Shown here in pieces: positions 8,555 to 17,987 of a stretch of 48,889 nt of DNA. Each line of letters begins with the position of its first letter. Within the stretch, counting starts at the first letter, position 1. The notes below the pieces were generated by a model. The model saw nothing but the letters and a program-made list of their open reading frames with translations, searched no databases and had not been told where the DNA came from. The DNA is from Psychroflexus maritimus (lineage in GTDB: Bacteria; Bacteroidota; Bacteroidia; Flavobacteriales; Flavobacteriaceae): contig NZ_JAANAS010000041.1 in the NCBI RefSeq assembly GCF_011089875.1, positions 1-48,889 on the forward strand, in the 5' to 3' direction. Both the position numbers and the translations under genes were made by a program.

Positions 8555-8788
8555 TTAATCTTCTTGGGTATAGCGTTCAACTTCTTGGTCATAAAAAGCT
8601 GAAGCTTCTTTAATCAAGTTTTCGGTTTCTTCTTTTAGATCGTCTTCTTCACTTTGATGAATAGCTTCCCAAAACTGGAGATCATCTGTACTTAAATCAA
8701 TTATAAATCTTGGGTATTCCGTATGAATCACAAAAATAGATTCTGGAAAATCGGTATTATCACCTAATAAAAATCGCGGTAATTTCAT
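8555..8788 (-). CDS. Conserved hypothetical protein, 77 aa
   Basis: A small acidic cytoplasmic protein (FLLGDNTDFPESIFVIHTEY, then a very Glu/Asp-rich helical C-terminal half). Its architecture, with an N-terminal strand region about a LGDNTDFP loop and an acidic tail, resembles short uncharacterised proteins I associate with Flavobacteriia, but I cannot assign a domain. Nine bp separate it from the PAP2 gene, so the two are likely cotranscribed. No signal peptide or membrane segment. Confidence 0.65.
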   Translation of the reverse strand: MKLPRFLLGDNTDFPESIFVIHTEYPRFIIDLSTDDLQFWEAIHQSEEDDLKEETENLIKEASAFYDQEVERYTQED

Positions 8789-8998
8789 TGTATATCTTTT
8801 TATCCTTGAGCTTTTTTGCTAACTATTATTATTTAATCATGTCCTAAAAAATAAAGAACAACGACTCACTTCTAAATATTTTTTTCAGTGGTTATTACAT
8901 TTACTTAAAAATTTTAATAATCTATTATCTCAAACTAGGTGTTTCTATTTAAAATAATGAAATGTTTAACTACTTATTAATTTTCAAAATTAAAGCTT

Positions 8999-10339
8999 TT
9001 AAACAACTTGTGTAATATTTTTCTTAGATAAATATTCAAATCTAAAAAACAAGAGGATTGCAGAAGTGGTTAAACCAGCAAGTAAGCCAAACCAAATTCC
9101 CATACTTGAAAAATGCTCTTCTTTCCCTAAAAAGTAAGAAATAGGGAAGCCAATTAACCAATAAGCAACGAAACAAATCAAGGTAGGTATTTTTACATCT
9201 TGCATACCTCTAAGCGCTCCTAAAATAGCAACTTGTAAGCCATCGCTTAATTGAAATATAGCGGCTATGATAAGCAACTGACTAGCGATTTGAACAACTT
9301 CTACATCATCAATATATAAAGTTGGTAAAAAAGATTTAAGCATAATATACCCCACAGCAAAAACTGACATAATCAGGAAGACTTGAACAAATATAGATTG
9401 TGCAAGCCTTCTCAAATTAACAAAATCTCTTTTTCCTTTTTGATTTCCAACGCGAATAGTTGCCGTTACACCTAATCCAACAGCAATCATAAAAGTCATA
9501 GAAACCAAATTTAATCCTATTTGATTAGCCGCTTGTGCATTGGTTCCTAGGGTTCCTGCTAGTAATACCGTGGCAGTAAATATTCCTCCTTCAAATAGCA
9601 TTTGTAAAGCGGTAGGAAAACCTAAACCAAATAGACGTTTAAAGATATTTTTCTGTAAGGACTTTTTCATTAAGACGAAGAATGGCTTGAGTTTAGGTCT
9701 TCGTTTTAAGATATAAAATAGGAAAATCAACATAAAAACTCTGGAAATTAAAGTTCCAATAGCCGCCCCTTCAAGCTCAAGTCTTGGAAAAATCCATATT
9801 CCATAAATGAGTAGATAATTAAATAAAACGTTGATTAAATTGGCTATAATAGTAGCATACATTGCGTATTTAGTAAGCGAAAGTCCATCAGCAAATTGTT
9901 TAAATCCTTGAAAAAACATCATAGGAATCATAGAAAGCGCTATAATATTAAGGTAAGGAATTGCTAAATTAACTACTTCCGTAGGTTGATCTATATGGTA
10001 TAAAATAGGCTTAACAGCAAGTAATAATCCAAAAAGAAGTATGCCTAACAGACCACACATCAACAAGCCGTGTTGAAAAACTTGGCGACCTTTTACATAA
10101 TCCTCTTCCCCATCTGCTTCAGCTACTAAAGGAGTAATGGCAAAAGAAAAGCCAATGCCTAAAAACAAAGCAAAGAACACAACAGAATTTCCCAAGGAAA
10201 CGGCTGCTAAAGGCGCCGGACCGAGCTTTCCAATCATTACATTATCTACAAAACCTACTAAAACATGTCCTAACTGCCCCAGCATTACAGGAAAAGCTAT
10301 AGATAAATTTTTCGGAAATTCTTTAAAATACGCCTGCAT
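8999..10339 (-). CDS. MATE-family multidrug/sodium antiporter (NorM-like)
   Basis: An inner-membrane exporter of cationic compounds driven by Na+ or H+. In 446 residues I see about 12 hydrophobic helices in two similar halves, with family features such as PVMLGQLGHVLVGFVDNVMIGKLG near the N-terminus and ALRGMQDVKIPT in the second half. Length and start (ATG 10339, preceded by a -7 box) fit the NorM/DinF group. Monocistronic. The substrate cannot be predicted. Confidence 0.9.
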   Translation of the reverse strand: MQAYFKEFPKNLSIAFPVMLGQLGHVLVGFVDNVMIGKLGPAPLAAVSLGNSVVFFALFLGIGFSFAITPLVAEADGEEDYVKGRQVFQHGLLMCGLLGILLFGLLLAVKPILYHIDQPTEVVNLAIPYLNIIALSMIPMMFFQGFKQFADGLSLTKYAMYATIIANLINVLFNYLLIYGIWIFPRLELEGAAIGTLISRVFMLIFLFYILKRRPKLKPFFVLMKKSLQKNIFKRLFGLGFPTALQMLFEGGIFTATVLLAGTLGTNAQAANQIGLNLVSMTFMIAVGLGVTATIRVGNQKGKRDFVNLRRLAQSIFVQVFLIMSVFAVGYIMLKSFLPTLYIDDVEVVQIASQLLIIAAIFQLSDGLQVAILGALRGMQDVKIPTLICFVAYWLIGFPISYFLGKEEHFSSMGIWFGLLAGLTTSAILLFFRFEYLSKKNITQVV

Positions 10340-10359
10340 AAATCAAAAAAATGAAGTTG

Positions 10360-10367
10360 CAAATGTA
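10360..10367 (-). promoter_or_regulatory. -7 box for the MATE exporter gene
   Basis: Minus-strand TACATTTG lies about 20 bp before the ATG. No clear -33 TTTG. Confidence 0.45.
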
Positions 10368-10525
10368 GCGAGATTTTCTTGTATTTTAGAAATTATATGA
10401 ATAACAAAAAAAATTTTTTTTTCAATCAATTAATGAATTTGTAAAGTAAGTTTGATGAGCCTACAAACTTGCTAACTAAAACGTTTATAAATAAGGTCTA
10501 TTAGATAAAACTTAAAATATATATG

Positions 10526-10533
10526 TACTTTTG
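10526..10533 (+). promoter_or_regulatory. -7 box for the exonuclease/GIY-YIG gene
   Basis: TACTTTTG matches TANNTTTG 20 bp before the TTG start. It gives a short leader and supports the TTG codon. No -33 TTTG. Confidence 0.4.
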
Positions 10534-10553
10534 TAATTATAAAAGATAACTTA

Positions 10554-11924
10554 TTGTTTGCAGTTTTAGACATAGAATCTACGGGAGGTAAATTTAACGA
10601 AGAAGGAATTACAGAAATTGCTATCTATAAGTTTGATGGCAGTGACATTGTAGATCAGTTTAGTAGTTTGATTAATCCTGAGCGAAAAATTCAATCTTTT
10701 GTCGTTGGCTTAACAGGAATCAACCAAGAGATGCTTAGGACAGCCCCTAAATTTTATCAAGTAGCTAAACGCATTATAGAAATTACGGAAGATTGCATAT
10801 TAATTGCCCATAATGCCAAATTTGACTACCGAATTTTGCGTACTGAATTCAAACGTTTAGGCTATGACTACAAGCGAAAATCAATCTGTACAGTTGAATT
10901 AGCTAAGAAGCTCCTTCCTGATGAAAACTCATATTCATTGGGTAAGCTCAGCAAAAGTTTAGGAATTCCCGTAAGCAAAAGACACCGAGCTTCTGGAGAT
11001 GCTAAAGCTACCGTAGAATTGTTTAAACTTTTACTTCAAAAAGATTCTCGTAAAAATATAGTTGCTGAAAGCCAACGTTTACATCCTGTAAAATCAAAAG
11101 ACAAAAAATTAATTCGACTAATTGAAGAAATTCCCGCTAAAACAGGAGTGTATTACTTTTTTGATGAAACAGGAAAAGTTATTTATGTTGGCAAAAGTAA
11201 AAACATGAAAAAAAGAGCTAATCAACATTTTACAAGCGACCGACCAAAAGCTAAAGAAATTCAAAGAGAAGTAGCCTCCGTAAGCTATGACATTACCGGC
11301 AATGAAGTTTTAGCTTTACTTAAAGAAAATCAAGAAATAAAAGATATACAACCAAAGTACAACCGCGCTTTAAAAGCAAAAAATTATACGCATGTGCTTT
11401 TTGAAAATGTTACTAATGAGGCTTATATTGAATTTAAAATAGGTTCTGCCAAACAAAAAGGAGTACCCCTAACTACTTTTACCAATTTACAACAAGCAAA
11501 AAGCTTGATGAATAAATATGTTGAAGACTTTGAGTTGTGCCAAAAATTGTGTGGCTTACATAAAACAAAAGGCGCTTGTTTTAATTATACCATAAAAGCT
11601 TGTAAAGGCGCTTGTGTTCAAGATGAAAGTCCAGAAGAATACAACCAAAGAGCGCGACTTTTAATTGATCGCTTGAGCTTTCAAAATAAGAGTTTTTTGG
11701 TGGTTGACCAAGGAAGAAAGCTTGGAGAAAAATCAATCATACTTATTGAAAATGGAAAATTTAAAGGCTTTGGTTATGTAGCCCTCAACCACCAATTAAA
11801 AGAACTAAAGCGCATTAAGTCTTTAATTACTCCTATGGAGGATAATCCAAATGCAAGACATATTGTATCTTCGTATTTAAGAAAGAAAAATAATCACTAC
11901 AAAATTCAAGAATTACCTAAGTAA
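10554..11924 (+). CDS. DEDDh exonuclease fused to a UvrC-type GIY-YIG nuclease
   Basis: A two-nuclease DNA-processing protein, 456 residues. The N-terminal about 165 residues are a DnaQ-like 3'-5' exonuclease: D6 and E8 in LDIESTGG, HNAKFDYRIL, and the HRASGDAKAT motif with catalytic His and Asp. From about residue 195 a GIY-YIG domain follows (TGVYYFF, VIYVGKSKNMKKRANQHF), then a Cys-containing segment (CQKLCGLHKTKGACF, CKGACV) resembling UvrC and Cho. The UvrB-binding and helix-hairpin-helix parts of full UvrC are absent. Such fusions are often annotated as DNA polymerase III epsilon-like or Cho-like repair nucleases. Start is TTG; trkH follows 40 bp downstream. Confidence 0.85.
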   Translation: MFAVLDIESTGGKFNEEGITEIAIYKFDGSDIVDQFSSLINPERKIQSFVVGLTGINQEMLRTAPKFYQVAKRIIEITEDCILIAHNAKFDYRILRTEFKRLGYDYKRKSICTVELAKKLLPDENSYSLGKLSKSLGIPVSKRHRASGDAKATVELFKLLLQKDSRKNIVAESQRLHPVKSKDKKLIRLIEEIPAKTGVYYFFDETGKVIYVGKSKNMKKRANQHFTSDRPKAKEIQREVASVSYDITGNEVLALLKENQEIKDIQPKYNRALKAKNYTHVLFENVTNEAYIEFKIGSAKQKGVPLTTFTNLQQAKSLMNKYVEDFELCQKLCGLHKTKGACFNYTIKACKGACVQDESPEEYNQRARLLIDRLSFQNKSFLVVDQGRKLGEKSIILIENGKFKGFGYVALNHQLKELKRIKSLITPMEDNPNARHIVSSYLRKKNNHYKIQELPK

Positions 11925-11964
11925 ATGAATCCTAATAATGGTATTTTAAATTTATAAATAAAGA

Positions 11965-13722
11965 ATGAAATCTAAAGAAGAATTTATTCAATTTTTAGAG
12001 CGATTTGCTTTTTTAATGAGTCTTTTCGGCTTGTTAGGCATTATTTCAGATTTTGGTTTTGAACAATCACCACGAATTATTTCGCTTTTAGCATTGTTCT
12101 ATGTAAGTGTTCTTATTGTCAATGTCTTTGCTACTATTGGCAGGTATTTTATCCCAGAAAAACGCCAGCGAAAAAAAGCCATAGTTTTTGATACCTTAGC
12201 TCTTATTTTTTCAATTTGGGTAATCTACCATCATTTTGACCAAGTTGAAAAGTATAATTTTTTTGCTGTTTTTTATGATGATATTTGGTTAAGAGTAGCC
12301 GTTGTTTTAAGTTTTATAAGAGATTTTTCTGAATTGCGTTTCAACTACAAAACTTCTTTTTTAAATCCTGCACAACTATTTATATCTAGTTTTATATTAA
12401 TTATACTTGTAGGTTCGGTCTTACTTATGTTACCTACTGCTACCCATGAGGGCATCAGTTTTATTGATGCACTTTTTACCGCTACTTCGGCGGTTTGTGT
12501 AACAGGCTTAATTGTGGTTGATACAGCTACTTATTTCACGGAAATAGGGCAATCAATAATCATGGTTTTAATTCAACTTGGTGGTTTAGGTATTTTAACT
12601 TTTGCCAGTTATTTTAGTTACTTCTTTAAAGGAAATGACACTTACCAAAATCAAATGGTACTTACCGATGTTACCTCTTCAAACAAGATTGGTGAAGTGT
12701 TTTCTACCTTAAAAAATATTTTGCTCATTACCTTTATTATTGAAGGAATTTCTGCAATCCTTATTTTTTTTAGTATTAATCCTTCAGATTTTAACTCAAT
12801 TTCAGAACAACTTTTCTTTTCTATTTTTCATGCTATATCAGCCTTTTGTAACGCAGGATTTTCAACCTTATCAAATAGCCTATATGAGGTAGAGTTTAGG
12901 TATAATTATGGGTTTCAACTCATTGTGGCCTTTACCTTTATTATTGGTGGATTAGGTTTTCCAATTGTTGCTAATATTTATGCGTATTCAAAATACATGG
13001 GAATAAGGGTATTTTCAAAATTTAAATCGAAAGAATACTATAAACCTTGGGTGCTAAACCTAAACAGTAGAATTACACTCATTACTACCTTTGCTATATC
13101 TAGCCTTGGTTTTGTCTTATTTTATTTAATGGAAGCTAATAATACGCTTGCGGAACACAATGAATTTGGAAAAATTGTAGTTTCATTTTTTAATGCTACA
13201 ACCCCTAGAACAGCGGGATTTAATTCGGTTGACTTTAGTAGTCTTAATTTTTCGAGCATCATGCTCATTTTTTTACTCATGTGGATTGGTGCCTCACCAG
13301 CTTCCACCGGAGGAGGAATTAAAACCAGTACATTTGCTATTGCTACTTTGAATATTTTCAGTATAGCTAGAGGGAAAAATAAAATCGAAATCTTCAGAAG
13401 AGAAATTGCAGATATTTCGGTGAGAAGAGCTTTTGCAATAATATCTTTATCGCTTATTGCAATAGGATTTAGCGTAATTTTGCTTTCCATAACAGACAGC
13501 GAAAAAGATTTATTGAGTATTGCTTTTGAATGTTTTTCAGCCTACAGTACCGTTGGCTTAAGCCTTGGTATTACAGGTGAATTGAGTGAATTAGGTAAAT
13601 TAATTGTTACTGTTCTTATGTTTGTTGGAAGGGTTACTTTACTTACCGTAATTATTGCTTTTTTCAAGAAAGTAAAAGAAATAAACTACCGCTACCCTAC
13701 CGAAGAAATTACAATGAATTAG
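11965..13722 (+). CDS. TrkH/KtrB-family potassium transporter subunit
   Basis: The membrane pore of a Trk/Ktr K+ uptake system. In 585 residues it has an additional N-terminal block of about four hydrophobic helices before the four pore repeats. Selectivity regions are visible as TSAVCVTGL, ISAFCNAGFSTL, TTPRTAGFNSV and FSAYSTVGLSLG, each with the expected glycine. The N-terminal extension resembles that of several Bacteroidota TrkH proteins. The regulatory TrkA subunit follows after a 233-bp gap. The gene lies 40 bp after the exonuclease gene, so shared transcription is possible. Confidence 0.9.
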   Translation: MKSKEEFIQFLERFAFLMSLFGLLGIISDFGFEQSPRIISLLALFYVSVLIVNVFATIGRYFIPEKRQRKKAIVFDTLALIFSIWVIYHHFDQVEKYNFFAVFYDDIWLRVAVVLSFIRDFSELRFNYKTSFLNPAQLFISSFILIILVGSVLLMLPTATHEGISFIDALFTATSAVCVTGLIVVDTATYFTEIGQSIIMVLIQLGGLGILTFASYFSYFFKGNDTYQNQMVLTDVTSSNKIGEVFSTLKNILLITFIIEGISAILIFFSINPSDFNSISEQLFFSIFHAISAFCNAGFSTLSNSLYEVEFRYNYGFQLIVAFTFIIGGLGFPIVANIYAYSKYMGIRVFSKFKSKEYYKPWVLNLNSRITLITTFAISSLGFVLFYLMEANNTLAEHNEFGKIVVSFFNATTPRTAGFNSVDFSSLNFSSIMLIFLLMWIGASPASTGGGIKTSTFAIATLNIFSIARGKNKIEIFRREIADISVRRAFAIISLSLIAIGFSVILLSITDSEKDLLSIAFECFSAYSTVGLSLGITGELSELGKLIVTVLMFVGRVTLLTVIIAFFKKVKEINYRYPTEEITMN

Positions 13723-13955
13723 TCAATAGAGTATAGTGATGTACGAATACCTAAATATAAATTTTGAATGATGAATTGAACTAGATTTTTCATACTTGAC
13801 GCATTAGCGATTTCAGTTGAAAATTTTCGAATAAAGGCTTACTGTAAAATATGATATAAATAAACAAATGAAACACAAATGCACAAATTTTCTTCACACA
13901 GGAGAGTATTTAAACGGATTGCATTTGACCACTGAAAAACAATAAATATAAGCAG

Positions 13956-14639
13956 ATGAAAGTAATTATTATAGGATTAGGAAATTTTGGTTCTTCTTTG
14001 GGTGAGAAGCTTACTCAGAAAGGAAATGAAGTGATTGGTATTGACAACAGCATGAATAAAGTAGAGCTGTTCAAAGAAAAAATATCGCATACGATTTGTA
14101 TGGATTCTACCGATGAAGTGGCGGTTTCAGGACTTCCATTAAAGGAAACCGATATGGTTATTGTAGCTATTGGTGAAGATCAAGGTTCTAATGTAATGAC
14201 TACAGCGCTTTTTAAAAACTTAAAAGTAGAACGTTTAATTAGCCGAGCCATTAACCCGCTACACGAAAAAGTATTGAAAGCCATTGGCGTTGATGAAATA
14301 GTTCATCCAGAAGAAGAAACCGCTGAACGTTGGGCTAAAAAATTATGCATCAAAAATGTAATTGATTCTTTTGAACTTGACGATGAACACAGTATTATTG
14401 AAGTAAAAACTCCAGAGAAATACATCGGTAAAACCGTAAGAGAAATCGATTTAAAAAGAAAACACAACATTTTAATTTTAACTACCATCAAAAAAACAGA
14501 ATCAAAAAGTCTTTTAGGAAATTCTAAGTTAGAAAACATTGTACAAGGCGTAGCTAGTGCCGATACCGTTATAGCCCAAGATGATGTGTTAGTCTTGTAT
14601 TCCAGTAATAAAGATTTAGAAAGTTTTCTAGAAAAGTAA
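13956..14639 (+). CDS. TrkA/KtrA-family potassium uptake regulatory protein
   Basis: The cytosolic gating ring subunit partnered with the TrkH-like channel upstream. The 227 residues contain an RCK-N Rossmann domain (IIGLGNFGSSL, VIGIDN acidic strand end for NAD(H)/ATP binding) and an RCK-C domain from about residue 140 (IIEVKTPEKYIGKTVREIDL). A single RCK pair makes it KtrA-like rather than the duplicated E. coli TrkA. Its stop overlaps the start of miaA by one base (TAATG), so the two are translationally linked. Confidence 0.9.
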   Translation: MKVIIIGLGNFGSSLGEKLTQKGNEVIGIDNSMNKVELFKEKISHTICMDSTDEVAVSGLPLKETDMVIVAIGEDQGSNVMTTALFKNLKVERLISRAINPLHEKVLKAIGVDEIVHPEEETAERWAKKLCIKNVIDSFELDDEHSIIEVKTPEKYIGKTVREIDLKRKHNILILTTIKKTESKSLLGNSKLENIVQGVASADTVIAQDDVLVLYSSNKDLESFLEK

Positions 14640-15556
14640 TGCGTCAAAAAAAACTAATTTGTGTTTTAGGGCCTACGGCTATTGGAAAAACTAGCCTAGG
14701 TATTGCTTTAGCAAAACATTTCGATACTGAAATTATTTCTGCTGATTCAAGGCAGTTTTTTAAGGAAATGAAAATAGGTACTGCTGTTCCTTCTGCGGAA
14801 GAGCTTCAAGAAGTGCCGCATCATTTTATTCAACAGATGAGCATTAAAACTCCTTACAGTGTTGGCAAATTTGAAAAAGATGCATTAAATAAATTGGAAG
14901 AACTATTCCAAAAACATGATGTTGTTATTGCGGTTGGTGGTAGTGGCTTGTATGTAAAAGCTTTAGTTGATGGTTTAGACCAATTTCCAGAAGTACCTGA
15001 AGAAATAAGGCTAGCACTCAATGAAGTTTATAAACAAAAAGGGATAAGTCCATTGCAAGAGGAATTAAAAAAAGTAGATGCAACCTACGCGCAAAAAATA
15101 AACTTAGAAAATCCACATCGAATTATTAGAGCACTAGAAGTTTATCGAGCTTCAGGTAAAAAATTTTCAAGCTTTTTGGGTCAAGCCCAATCAAAACGTA
15201 AATTTAAAAGCCTTAAAGTAGGACTAACTGCACCTAGAGAAGTGATTTATCAACGTATTGAACAACGTGTGGATTTGATGATTGAAGAGGGGCTTATAGA
15301 AGAAGCAAGAGCCTTAATTAACCAACAAAACCTCAACGCACTAAATACGGTAGGCTACAAAGAGTTGTTTAAGTATTTTTCTGGTGAATGGACAAAGGAA
15401 TTTGCGATTTCAGAAATCAAAAAAAATACACGCAGATTTGCTAAACGGCAATTAACTTGGTTTAGAAACCAAGAAGCCATTGAATGGTTTGCATACAACT
15501 TACCCAAAGAGCAAATTATAAAAGAAATAGAACAATTGATGAAAAGCTCTAAGTAA
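14639..15556 (+). CDS. miaA: tRNA dimethylallyltransferase
   Basis: Transfers the dimethylallyl group of DMAPP to N6 of A37 in tRNAs reading codons that start with U. 305 residues with P-loop GPTAIGKTS at 11-19, SADSRQFFKEMKIGTA (the DSRQ catalytic motif) and C-terminal NTVGYKEL and TRRFAKRQLTWFR motifs. The start ATG overlaps the trkA stop. Followed by a long hairpin that separates it from the convergent two-component genes. Confidence 0.95.
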   Translation: MRQKKLICVLGPTAIGKTSLGIALAKHFDTEIISADSRQFFKEMKIGTAVPSAEELQEVPHHFIQQMSIKTPYSVGKFEKDALNKLEELFQKHDVVIAVGGSGLYVKALVDGLDQFPEVPEEIRLALNEVYKQKGISPLQEELKKVDATYAQKINLENPHRIIRALEVYRASGKKFSSFLGQAQSKRKFKSLKVGLTAPREVIYQRIEQRVDLMIEEGLIEEARALINQQNLNALNTVGYKELFKYFSGEWTKEFAISEIKKNTRRFAKRQLTWFRNQEAIEWFAYNLPKEQIIKEIEQLMKSSK

Positions 15557-15590
15557 TATCACAAGCCAAGCTTAAACTTAGCTTGTGATA
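15557..15590. terminator. Hairpin between convergent genes
   Basis: The perfect 10-bp inverted repeat TATCACAAGC / GCTTGTGATA lies just after miaA. It lacks a T-run on either side, so it may act as a 3'-end stabiliser or weak bidirectional terminator. Confidence 0.5.
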
Positions 15591-15621
15591 AATCACTTAG
15601 GAACTGAAAAAATGGCTTAAA

Positions 15622-16344
15622 TTAAGCATTATTTTTCTCTGAATCTTTGACTACTAAACGGAAGCCTTCTCCGTGAATGTTTAAGATTTCTACAGAATCA
15701 TCTACTTTTAAGTATTTTCTCAGTTTAGCGATATAAACATCCATACTTCTAGAAGTAAAGTAATTGTCATCTCTCCATATTTTTGTCAACGCCAACTCTC
15801 TAGGCATTAAATCATTTTCATGCAAAGCCAAAAGACGTAAAAGCTCGTTTTCTTTTGGTGATAGTTTGATAGGCTCATCCTCTTTAAAAGTTAAAAATCT
15901 CAATTTAGAATTTAAGTGGAAATTTCCTATGTTAAATTCAAATTGTTTGCTATCGGCTAAACCATCAGACGATTTTCTTTGCATGATTGCCTTAATTTTC
16001 ATCAGTAAGACTTCGCTGTCAAAAGGTTTATTGAGGTAATCGTCTGCACCTACTTTATAGCCTTTTAAAACATCTTCTTTCATAGCTTTAGCGGTTAGAA
16101 AAATGATAGGAACATCCTCATTCTTTTCTCTAATTTCTTTAGCTAAGGTAAAGCCATCTTTATAAGGCATCATCACATCCAAAATACAAAGGTCGTAGTC
16201 GCCTTTTTTGAATTTTTCATAGCCTTCCATTCCGTTTTTAGCATGAGTAACATCATAGTTATTCATGCTTAAATAATCTTTTAAGACAACGCCAAAGTTA
16301 GGGTCATCTTCAACTAACAAAATCTTTTTTTCTTCAGTTTCCAT
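15622..16344 (-). CDS. OmpR-family response regulator (RprY-like)
   Basis: A DNA-binding response regulator, 240 residues: receiver with LLVEDD, phospho-acceptor D56 (LCILDVMMP) and K106 (LNKPF), then a winged-helix OmpR/PhoB effector (LSPKENELLRLLA, TSRSMDVYIAKLRKYL, GEGFRLV). Gene order and kinase type resemble RprX/RprY of Bacteroidota. It lies 5 bp after the kinase gene, so the pair is one transcript. Targets unknown. Confidence 0.92.
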   Translation of the reverse strand: METEEKKILLVEDDPNFGVVLKDYLSMNNYDVTHAKNGMEGYEKFKKGDYDLCILDVMMPYKDGFTLAKEIREKNEDVPIIFLTAKAMKEDVLKGYKVGADDYLNKPFDSEVLLMKIKAIMQRKSSDGLADSKQFEFNIGNFHLNSKLRFLTFKEDEPIKLSPKENELLRLLALHENDLMPRELALTKIWRDDNYFTSRSMDVYIAKLRKYLKVDDSVEILNIHGEGFRLVVKDSEKNNA

Positions 16345-16349
16345 AGTTT

Positions 16350-17912
16350 TTATGATATTAAAGGTAATTTAATTATAAAAGAGCTTCCTACTCCTTTTTC
16401 GCTTTCCACAGAAATTTCTCCGTGGTGATTTTCTACAATTTTTTTAACGTAAGCTAGGCCAAGTCCGTGCCCCTTTACATTATGCACATCGCCTGTATGT
16501 TCACGGTAAAATTTTTCAAAGATGCGTTTTTGAACCTGTTTATTCATCCCTGCGCCTTGGTCTCTAATGGTGCATACAATATAATTTCTAACATTTTCTG
16601 TGTAAACATCTATCTTAGGTTGGTCTGGAGAGTACTTTATAGCATTGTCTAGTATATTTACTAAAACGTTTGTAAAATGTGATGTGTTGGCTAATATGGA
16701 ACATTTTTTAGCCTCAAAATGAGTATTCACATAACCATTTCTATTTTTGGTAATCAAATCAACATGCGAGATAGCTTGGTTTACAAGATCATGAAGCTTT
16801 ACACGTTCTTTATCTATATCTAATTCATTCCGTTCTAATTTAGAAATACGAAGTACGTTTTCAACTTGTGCGTGCATTCGTTTATTTTCGCTCCTTATCA
16901 TTCCCAAATAACGATTCAAACGATCTTCATCGGGTTTATCAAATTTTGTAAGCGAATCTAAAGCCAAGTTTATAGTAGCAATTGGAGTTTTAAATTCATG
17001 CGTCATATTATTGATGAAATCTGATTTAATTTCTGCAATTTGACGTTGTTTAAAAATCTGACTTACTGCCGATGAAAAGGCAAGAATTATTATAAATGTA
17101 AATATAACAGACAAAAAGCCAAGTTTGGAAATATCTGCAATAATGTGTTTGTTTTTATCGGTAAAGTTGATAAAAAGCTGATATTCTGAATGATTAGAAG
17201 GATTCCTAAAAAGAGGCACCCCATAGGTAGTTGGCGAGTTCAATTCAAAATTTCTGGTTTGCACTTTAGTGGCTAAGTTATTGCTATAAACAGCAAATTC
17301 AAAGTTAGAGCTCAAATTACGCTGTTCCATTTCTTCTTTGATAAAATTTGCTAATTCTGCTTGGTCAATGCGTTGATGAATAGGAATTGAACTTGCTTTT
17401 TCTCGAATCACATCCATCATTAAAAAACGCTCATCCTCTGCTAGGTTTTGAATTTTCTCGAAACGTTGTGTAGCCGACAAATTGTTGCCATCTTTTCCAT
17501 CACTGCGAACAATGCGTGTTACTTTTTTATTGACTAATTTTTTGAATTCCAAACTATCTGCACCATCTAAAATAAATGGTGAAGCCAATTTATAATCTTC
17601 TTGCAATAAAGTATTGGTATAAATGAAGTAATCACTATTTTCTTCCTCTTTCTTAAATTGAAAAAGCTCAGAAAGTTGGGTTGATAAAGGTTGTGTTTCG
17701 TCTGCAATAGCAGCAAATTCAAAATAATAGTGTTCTAATTCTGTCTTTTCTAATTGTTGAGTAACATTGATTAAGACCTGTTTTGCAGACATAGAAAATT
17801 GTTCTTCGGAGCTATCTACCGCATCTTTTATCCACAAACCTTGAACGGTAATAATACCAATCAAGGAAATACTCATTAAAACAACTAAGATTTTAAACAG
17901 TCTTGAATTCAT
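16350..17912 (-). CDS. Membrane sensor histidine kinase (RprX-like)
   Basis: 520 residues. An N-terminal membrane helix (about 7-27), a periplasmic sensor region of about 235 residues with no recognised fold, a second helix (about 263-285), then HisKA directly without a clear HAMP domain: INNMTHEFKTP with phospho-acceptor H305. The ATPase domain has NILDNAIKYS, DQGAGM and GHGLGLAYV. It phosphorylates the adjacent OmpR-type regulator. A -7 box sits only 4 bp before the ATG, so the mRNA may be leaderless or nearly so. Confidence 0.92.
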   Translation of the reverse strand: MNSRLFKILVVLMSISLIGIITVQGLWIKDAVDSSEEQFSMSAKQVLINVTQQLEKTELEHYYFEFAAIADETQPLSTQLSELFQFKKEEENSDYFIYTNTLLQEDYKLASPFILDGADSLEFKKLVNKKVTRIVRSDGKDGNNLSATQRFEKIQNLAEDERFLMMDVIREKASSIPIHQRIDQAELANFIKEEMEQRNLSSNFEFAVYSNNLATKVQTRNFELNSPTTYGVPLFRNPSNHSEYQLFINFTDKNKHIIADISKLGFLSVIFTFIIILAFSSAVSQIFKQRQIAEIKSDFINNMTHEFKTPIATINLALDSLTKFDKPDEDRLNRYLGMIRSENKRMHAQVENVLRISKLERNELDIDKERVKLHDLVNQAISHVDLITKNRNGYVNTHFEAKKCSILANTSHFTNVLVNILDNAIKYSPDQPKIDVYTENVRNYIVCTIRDQGAGMNKQVQKRIFEKFYREHTGDVHNVKGHGLGLAYVKKIVENHHGEISVESEKGVGSSFIIKLPLIS

Positions 17913-17913
17913 G

Positions 17914-17933
17914 GCTCAAATATATGTTTGAGC
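17914..17933. promoter_or_regulatory. -7 box inside a palindrome at the kinase start
   Basis: Minus-strand TATATTTG (17917-17924) is followed by AGCC and then the ATG. It is embedded in a near-perfect 10+10 inverted repeat, GCTCAAATAT / ATGTTTGAGC, with one mismatched pair. It may be an autoregulatory operator. Confidence 0.4.
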
Positions 17934-17987
17934 ATTTTAACATTTGCGTGTTTAAGAAAAGATTAACTTGCTTTTTTTATAAAAAAA

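Noticed and set aside
13919-13955. Similarity of the trkA leader (ATTGCATTTGAC) to the SQR leader (ATTGCATTTAAC)
   Set aside because: Too short and AT-rich; no shared promoter element or structure around it.
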